Assembly: GCA_021029095.1 (NCBI GenBank)
Contig: JAJOHG010000013.1
Coordinates: forward strand, 62,001 to 126,000
Origin: Phellopilus nigrolimitatus
Lineage: Eukaryota > Basidiomycota > Agaricomycetes > Hymenochaetales > Hymenochaetaceae
Length of the DNA stretch: 64,000 nt
Direction of reading: 5' to 3'
The position numbers and the translations under genes were made by a program. Of the stretch, positions 58,264 to 64,000 are shown one piece after another (the first letter of the stretch is position 1; each line of letters opens with the position of its first letter). The notes below the pieces were generated by a model. It saw only the letters and a program-made list of their open reading frames with translations. It did not search any database and was not told where the DNA came from.

Positions 58264-60273
58264 TTTGAAGAGGGCAAGACTCTCGCAGGAGCCGAACAAG
58301 GGCTTGACGTGAATCGCAGGCTTCTTTATCTCAGATCCAAATCGGGGATATGAATGTCACTTCTCACGTCACGCCCCCGCCTGGCCCTTTTGCACCCGCG
58401 CCTCTGCCGCTCTGCCGCTCTGCCGCCAAGTCCGCCCCGTCTGTTCACCCGCCGCCCGTAGCCGTAGCCGTAGCCGTCGCCGCTATCCAGCACTCCAACA
58501 CGATGCCGTGACATGCCGGTCTAGGGCGGCGCTACGGCCTGTTCGCAGCTGTCTCCAGCGGAGTTGCCTCGCGTTGCTTCCTCGCCGGATCTACACTCGG
58601 CCTGCTTCATCTGCCTCCCGCCCGCCGCCTCGCTCCTTCCCTCGCCCCTCCAGGTCTCTCCAGGTCCCCTCCTGCCTTCTGCCCATTCAGCCACTCCGGT
58701 CGCCGTATCTCCCCCACCTACATCGCCAATATGCACAAATCCGCGCGTCATTCAGTTCTGCTGAAGGTTTTTGGCTACACGCCCGTCATAACCATAACCC
58801 TTTTGTTCACAAACTCTAAACCTTGTGTCATCCTCCTATTTAGACGCGCGTGCCGACTTCCCTCTTCCGGCATCCCTCCCGTCCTCGTCCCTCGTCCCGT
58901 CCCTGTCTATCCGATCCGGAGACGACTACCCTCCTGCTCCGCCAAACGCCACGCGGCGTCCCGTCAATCAATATAAAGTCAACGAACGGGTGCGGGTCTC
59001 CTTCGAACGAACGAACGACGCACGCTCACCGCTCCAGCGCTCCCGCCGCTGCCTTCGCCTTCCAAAAGTCGAAGACGAAGGCAGATCTGCCACGTTTCTC
59101 CTTTCCTGTCATTAATTTAAAATAAATAAAAAACACAGATGTCCACTCCACTCAATCAATCAACATGTTCGTTAAATTCACGCGCGCGGCGTTCCAAGCC
59201 GAAATAAGACTGGTATAATCGATCACGTTCGCTCTTATTGTATGCGCGTCGATCGCCTCCCCTGTGGCGGTGCAACCCGCTACTAAGCGAGCGGCGGCAA
59301 AAATGTAAACACGCGAAGAGAGGGACTCGCGCTCTGCTCCTGTCTGCTCAGTGCTCTGCTCCATGTCGCCGGCGGACGGACAGGCAGTATCTGTGCTTCC
59401 CGCATGCTCCCTCCCGCGTGCTCCCCAACTAGGAAAGCAAATTCAGCCACTCCGTCGCCGTATCTCCACCCCCTCCCAATTTATCACCATCGCCCTTTTC
59501 TTTTTTTTTTCTCTAAAATTTGACGACGCGCCGAATATACGCACCCGGCCTTCTTCTCATCTATGAGCCCGAGCAAACCGAAGCCTTTCGCTGCCCGCGG
59601 CGCTACGACTACATGATGATAGATTGTCACGATCATCTAACTACGTACGTACGTCAAAACGCGGGTCGGAACTCTAAACTTACTGTTTCCGCCCGCGTCG
59701 CTGTCACACCTACAAGCTACAGGCTGCAGGCTATTTGCAGCAGGCGCCCGCCGCGGCACCGCCGACGTCGATCGCCCGTCCGAAGCGCCGAGGCGGGGGC
59801 GTTCCTGGACAGACCCGCCAGCGCTATTAATTGCCACGACCCCGCGCGCGCGTCGTGCTGTCGAACGCTGTCGGCGAGAGAACCTAGCTTGCACCGCGCC
59901 TGTTGACTCCTTGGAAGCTGCGCCTGCGCCTTTTTTTCTTCTCGCGCTCGCTGTGGACACGGGGAGCGCGCCGCGCCGTCGGACAGGGAGGCACTGTCGT
60001 GCTGTACTTGCATTCTCCGGACGCTGACGACGTGCGCTCTTCGCCCGGGCTCTCTCCCGGCACCAGGATACACCTATACCAACTCGGGCGGCTGTGCCGT
60101 CCTTTTGCTCTTCGCTCGGCTGTCCACCGTCTGGGGCGGACGAAGCCCGAGCCGACTCGGGCAATGCTGCGAATCCTTACCGCCGAAAGACCATCATCGG
60201 AAACGATAATATTCGCAGTAGTAATCCGTTTATTCGGACATAAATATGGCGTGTATCTAGAAAGGTACTCTAT
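58264..60273. other. Long stretch without a recognised gene
   Basis: Promoter of the RGS gene, then sequence without recognised genes. 59530-59890 is the inverted counterpart of 49780-50130. Part of 59420-59600 resembles 62700-62830 (GCACCCGGCCTTCTTCTCAT shared). Confidence 0.5.
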
Positions 60274-60499
60274 TTATATAGCTCCTGCTCTCCGCTTATC
60301 GTCGATTATCTTCTTCAGCTCCTTAAGCTCCTCATCCATTTTCTTAAGTGCGTCAACCTCCTTCACCTTCGCAAGCAAATCCCGAAGTGCGTCAACCTCG
60401 CAGTCACGCTCCGCACTCAAGTGGTATCTTCCTAATTGTTCCGGGCAGTCGCTGTACAATTTACTCACGACATTTTGAGGCGCAACCAAACAACTGTCG
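60274..60499 (-). pseudogene. Orphan last exon of the diversified family (copy 5 relic)
   Basis: Read downward, the conserved intron end (ATTTGCGGACCGTGCATATG...GTCGACAG) is followed by an open exon VAPQNVVSKLYSDCPEQLGRY, a helical charged repeat (VDALRDLLAKVKEVDALKKM) and a stop. Layout and length match exon 4 of copy 4. Exons 1-3 were not found upstream. Confidence 0.65.
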
Positions 60500-60964
60500 A
60501 CAAAACATATGCACGGTCCGCAAATCAGGACAAGAGGCATATAAAAGCTAAGCACAGCTATGCACCGTTCGCAATCCACCGTTTGCCAACTGTGTTCGAC
60601 CCCGCGCCTCGCCCACATCGCGCGTGCGCTCGGAATTTGGAAAGGAACGAGCATGTTGTGCACGGAGCTGCCTCTGCCCCTTGTGCCGACGCGGATTCCT
60701 TCGCTTCTGTGTATTCAGACATCTATCTACATACATACATAAAGACAGTAAAATAAGGCATTTATGTGTTTATTGTTATTATAAGTACTTTGTAGTATGT
60801 AAGACGACGGTCTAAATGAGCAGACAGGATGAGCCGAACTCGCTGGAACTCGACTGGTTGGAATGTCTGGGATAGACCGTGGAATGCTTTCTTTTCTATA
60901 ACTAGATTTCGGCGAAATAAACATTTGTTAGATCTCTAGGATCCCTCGGAAAGTTTTTTCCTGA

Positions 60965-61963
60965 TTACCATTCATTCGCTCTGGTTCCCAGCAATCGCGC
61001 ATATTCTTCCCTTGCTTCTATTAACTCTTGCGCTCCTGCTTTCCTTTGTACTATCTTGCGCAGCTCCGCGAGCAGAGACCGAAGTGCCGTAATCTCGTCC
61101 TTCTCCGTCACAGATATTACGTAATCGCCTGATTTTTCCTCGTCGTAGAGTTTACGCAAGTTGTGATGATCCCGAGCTGGATTGAAACGATCAGGCCTTT
61201 TCGCTGTTGGTGGAAGATATGCACAGTCCGCAGATCAGGAGACGGGACGTATAGAGACGATGGACAGACACGCACTTTTTGCTTCCCACTGGCATGGTTT
61301 CACCCATTTCTTCAACTCCTTGCTCCAATAACTTCCGGCTACTTCTGAAGGTTCGCAACTGTAGAACAAGTAGCGCGGATTTGTGACTGCCAGACGCGCG
61401 TGCAGCCGTCAGCAAGACGAGCACGCAAAGCCGTTGGCCGGTGCACTTACTTTCTTCTATCTCCATCTTGATTTCCTCACGTTTCCCTGTGGACGCAAGT
61501 TGTCAGATATCCACCATCCGGGGAGCCCGCTGGCGCCCTGGCGCGAATGGTGCAGGGTCATAGCGAAGAGAGGAGAGCACGTACGCTTGTATTCCTCGGA
61601 CTCCGCCGACACGGGCATGCCAGGTGGGGCAGATGGGGCCCTGTGCAGCGGGGGGCCAGTGGTGTTTGGTCTGAAAGGGCTTGGAGCTCTAGACGAGCCT
61701 GCTTGGGGTGCTTGGAAGCCCCCGGGCCAGGCGCCCCCGGGGCCTGTTGGTGGGCCTTGTTGTAGTCCCTGGTACTCGGAACCAGCGAAGCCCTGGTCCA
61801 TAGAGGGACCATCCCGTGGCAAGCCCCATGTGCTGCCTTCCGGGGAGCGCTGTCCGGAAGACATGGCTCTGCGGCGCGGCGGGCCACCGTAACCTCCCCT
61901 AGACGGGGGCGGAGGTGAGTTCGGGACCCGCGACCAAGGTGGATTTCGTGGGTCGTAAGACAT
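60965..61963 (-). CDS. Pro/Gly-rich diversified family, copy 4 (254 aa)
   Basis: Exons read downward: 61963-61585, 61486-61451, 61386-61276 and 61203-60965, all phase 1, with a continuous frame. Exon 1 begins MSYDPRNPPWSRVPNSPPPP, contains GFAGSEYQGLQQGPPTG and ends SAESEEYK. Exon 2 (36 nt) is KREEIKMEIEE; exon 3 is TNPRYLFYSCEPSEVAGSYW...; exon 4 is the longest in the family, with DEITALRSLLAELRKIVQRK and further helix to TRANEW. This is the best-preserved copy and the reference for the others. No known domain; probably soluble with a disordered head and helical tail. Confidence 0.78.
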
Positions 61964-62830
61964 GCTTAAGGGTGTTCTGATGAAAGTAGTTTGACGCTTG
62001 CGAAATTGTCGTGTGTATCCGTGCTTCGGGGGTAGTTTGTTTCTGTTATATATGTGACAAAGTTATTGAGGCCTATATATAAATGTGAACGACCCCGGAG
62101 AGACGGCTGCCTTCTTGCAGACGAGCTCGTTGCTAATTTACACTTCCTGAAGCGGCCATCCGATCATGCAAACTGTCACGAGGTGCAAAGCTGAGTTGCA
62201 AGCTAGCACATTTTAGGCTCCTTTGGAGGTGATTGCTATGCTCCCACCTACCTATGCACTTTGCACTCGACTGTTTCTGCATGAAGATTTTACTGCATAT
62301 GAACGCATTCTGGCTGTACAGACTTGGAGGGCCTGCTTCCCTGTGAAATATTCACAAGGAGACGCATGCACACAAGCAAAGTAATGTGTTCTGCGCAATG
62401 AGCATATACATGGTACCTAAGTCGTGACAGCGCTGAGTACATTATAGAATACATCGAGCTTTTTACAGCTCAGATTGTATACAAGATACATGTATATGAC
62501 GCGTTAAGAGAATCATTGAGCAAATCGTGATCAGCGGATCAAACCCGTCAGTCGAAGACGCGACGCGCCGGCGTCAGGTGACGCACTGTCCTCTTAAGAC
62601 TTTCCTTTGTCTCCTGGACGGCATCTGTGCCTCCTACAGGGATCTTTCTCGCTCATTCCCTTGAGCTCTCCGGGTTTCCTGTCCATTTGGGAAAGTAAAT
62701 TCAGCTGTATCTCCATCCACATCGCCTTTTGTTTTCTTAATTCACGATCCCACCCGCGTCTAATCTCACCCCCGCCAAATACGCACCCGGCCTTCTTCTC
62801 ATCGTGATGAGAGAGCAAGCTGAAGTCTTT
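61964..62830. other. Promoter region of family copy 4 and duplicated spacer
   Basis: Inverted counterpart of 50045-50700 and 52430-53100. No gene seen. Confidence 0.65.
62068..62084 (-). promoter_or_regulatory. TATA box of family copy 4
   Basis: Read on the minus strand: ATTTATATATAGGCCTC, about 110 bp before the start codon, matching the TATA plus AGGCCTC layout of copies 2 and 3. Confidence 0.6.
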
Positions 62831-63860
62831 TAGCTACATACTTCCCGTGCCCGCGACGCCTTCTTCGCACTCAAGTTTCCCTACGAGCTTGTCCTCCTTC
62901 CCGCCCTCCCCTTCTTCTTCGTCAGCGCCTCGTCCCCGTACGTCCTCTCGCCCCACCCCCAACCCCGACCGTCTTCGCCCCGATCAAAGGCCACATCGAG
63001 GACACCCTCCGTGCGTCCCTCACGGTCCTTGTCGTGAGCCTGCGCGGTGTCTACACGTCATGATCTATTTTTTTGGCGACCTGCGGCAGGTCAATCCAGA
63101 CCCAGCCCAGCACGCTCTCGACGCCCGCGCTCTCCCTCGGCACAGCCTCCCTCACTGGCCTGAGCACGCACATAGGCACGCACACGGGAATGAGAGCGGT
63201 AGCGGCTGCGCGACCGCGACCGCGACGGACACCACGCTGCGCACAATCTCGATCTTGATCTCGTCGCCCAAGAGCCGCCCGGGCGTCGAGAGCCCCACGC
63301 CCTGACCGTCCCCTGTTCGCTCCGCAGCAAGCGCACGCGCACGCTCGCGCTCGCGTTCGCAGTCCTCCACCCGCACCCGCTGGGACGCGGACACGCGCTC
63401 GCTCGTCCCCAGCGTGCCCGCGTACCCGCCCGGCCTGAGCGGCGGAGAGTCCGAGTTCCTGAGTTCCGCTGCAGAGTGCTGCGCGGACGCGTCGACGGAC
63501 GACGACAACGACGACGGTGACGGTAACGGTAACGGTGACAAGGAGGATGAGGACGACGATGACGACGGGATCTACATCTCGCCTGCATACAGTCACCGGA
63601 TGCCGCGGACGAGGAGGATCGTGGACGTCACCGCCGTCGCGGCGCCGCTGCGTGCGTGCGCGCGCCTGCCTGCCCTACGTGGCGGAGGCGGCTCCCGCGT
63701 CCTCGGCATGCGCACGCGCAGTGCGAGATCATCGTGCGCGCGGCGGCTCTCGCGGCGCTTGCGAGCGCAGTGCTGACCGGCACGTTTGTTGCGCTGCCCG
63801 TGGTGGCGCCTGCGCCCGGATGGCGGGGTGTAATACTTAGCTTTGCACATACATATTGAC
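62831..63860 (+). pseudogene. RGS-gene fragment, second C-terminal copy
   Basis: Inverted counterpart of 51705-52430. Reads in several frames: YELVLLPALPFFFVSASSP, a segment like AHIEDALRASLTVLVVSLRGV, MIYFFGDLRQVNPDP, SGGESEFLSSAAE, an acidic run (63490-63570), and at the end CEIIVRAAALAALASAVLTGTFVALPVV. The RGS box is absent and the frame changes several times. Confidence 0.75.
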
Positions 63861-64000
63861 TTGTAAAAAAAAGGCATCTATGTATTATTATTATTATTAT
63901 ACTATGTAAAACGACTGTCTAAATGATGCGCAGAGCTCGCTGGAACTCGACCGGCTGGAATGTCTGGGATAGAAAGTAATATATATATATATTTGTTTTT
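63861..64000. repeat. AT-rich end of right arm with microsatellites
   Basis: ATT trinucleotide repeat near 63882-63900 and an AT dinucleotide repeat near 63979-63992, next to the inverted GGAATGTCTGGGATAGAAAG element. Confidence 0.8.

Larger units (their letters stand above)
60590..63985 (-). repeat. Large inverted duplication, right arm
   Basis: Reverse-complement counterpart of about 51520-54560, holding copy 4 and a second RGS fragment. The arms differ by many substitutions and indels, so the duplication is not recent. Confidence 0.8.

Noticed and set aside
63861..64000. Telomere or centromere at the end of the window
   Set aside because: No TTAGGG-type repeat; only microsatellites at the end of the inverted arm.
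1..64000. CRISPR arrays, bacterial operons, complete viral or retroelement genes
   Set aside because: No spaced identical short repeats, no ribosome-site-led operons, and no reverse transcriptase, integrase or capsid motifs noticed on either strand.

Overview
This window is nuclear DNA from a filamentous basidiomycete, most likely an Agaricomycete. The evidence is compact multi-exon genes with introns of about 45-70 bp, fungal-specific families (a KRE6/SKN1 glucan synthase, a fungal_trans regulator, F-box proteins, a fungal RGS protein) and short intergenic gaps. No tRNA, rRNA, CRISPR array, complete autonomous transposon or prokaryotic-type operon was seen. Exon models were built by hand from splice signals and family resemblance, so single exon edges may be wrong.

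Region 1 (1-16.5 kb) is ordinary gene-rich sequence. It holds the 3' part of a fungal_trans regulator, the SUMO-activating enzyme subunit AOS1, a possible small non-autonomous DNA transposon, a protein with five copies of a Cys motif plus an AT-hook, a small hydrophilic stress-type protein, a coiled-coil protein and a KRE6/SKN1 beta-1,6-glucan synthase.

Region 2 (16.5-28.8 kb) is rearranged. An Ulp2/SENP6-like SUMO protease gene (24.2-28.8 kb) is apparently functional. Its promoter and non-catalytic N-terminal half also exist as a decayed copy at 16.9-19.8 kb, bracketed by two copies of the KRE6 3' flank. Between the two lie relics of an old yellow enzyme and of an Argonaute gene.

Region 3 (28.8-47.3 kb) is again gene-rich: two unrelated single-span membrane proteins, the mitochondrial branched-chain 2-oxoacid dehydrogenase E1 alpha subunit, a phytanoyl-CoA-dioxygenase-like protein, a mitochondrial K+/H+ exchange-related protein, an F-box protein, two small conserved proteins and a cytosine-deaminase-like amidohydrolase.

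Region 4 (47.3-64 kb) is a duplicated block. Four paralogous four-exon genes (called copies 1-4 here) each encode a Pro/Gly-rich N-terminal exon followed by small charged exons. They are mixed with a GC-rich RGS-domain gene, two C-terminal fragments of that gene, and a large inverted duplication. Introns and promoters of the family are far better conserved than the protein sequence of at least one coding exon, which is the most unusual signal in the window.

Several otherwise well conserved genes contain isolated one-base frame changes. These may be assembly errors or real lesions; the sequence alone cannot tell.
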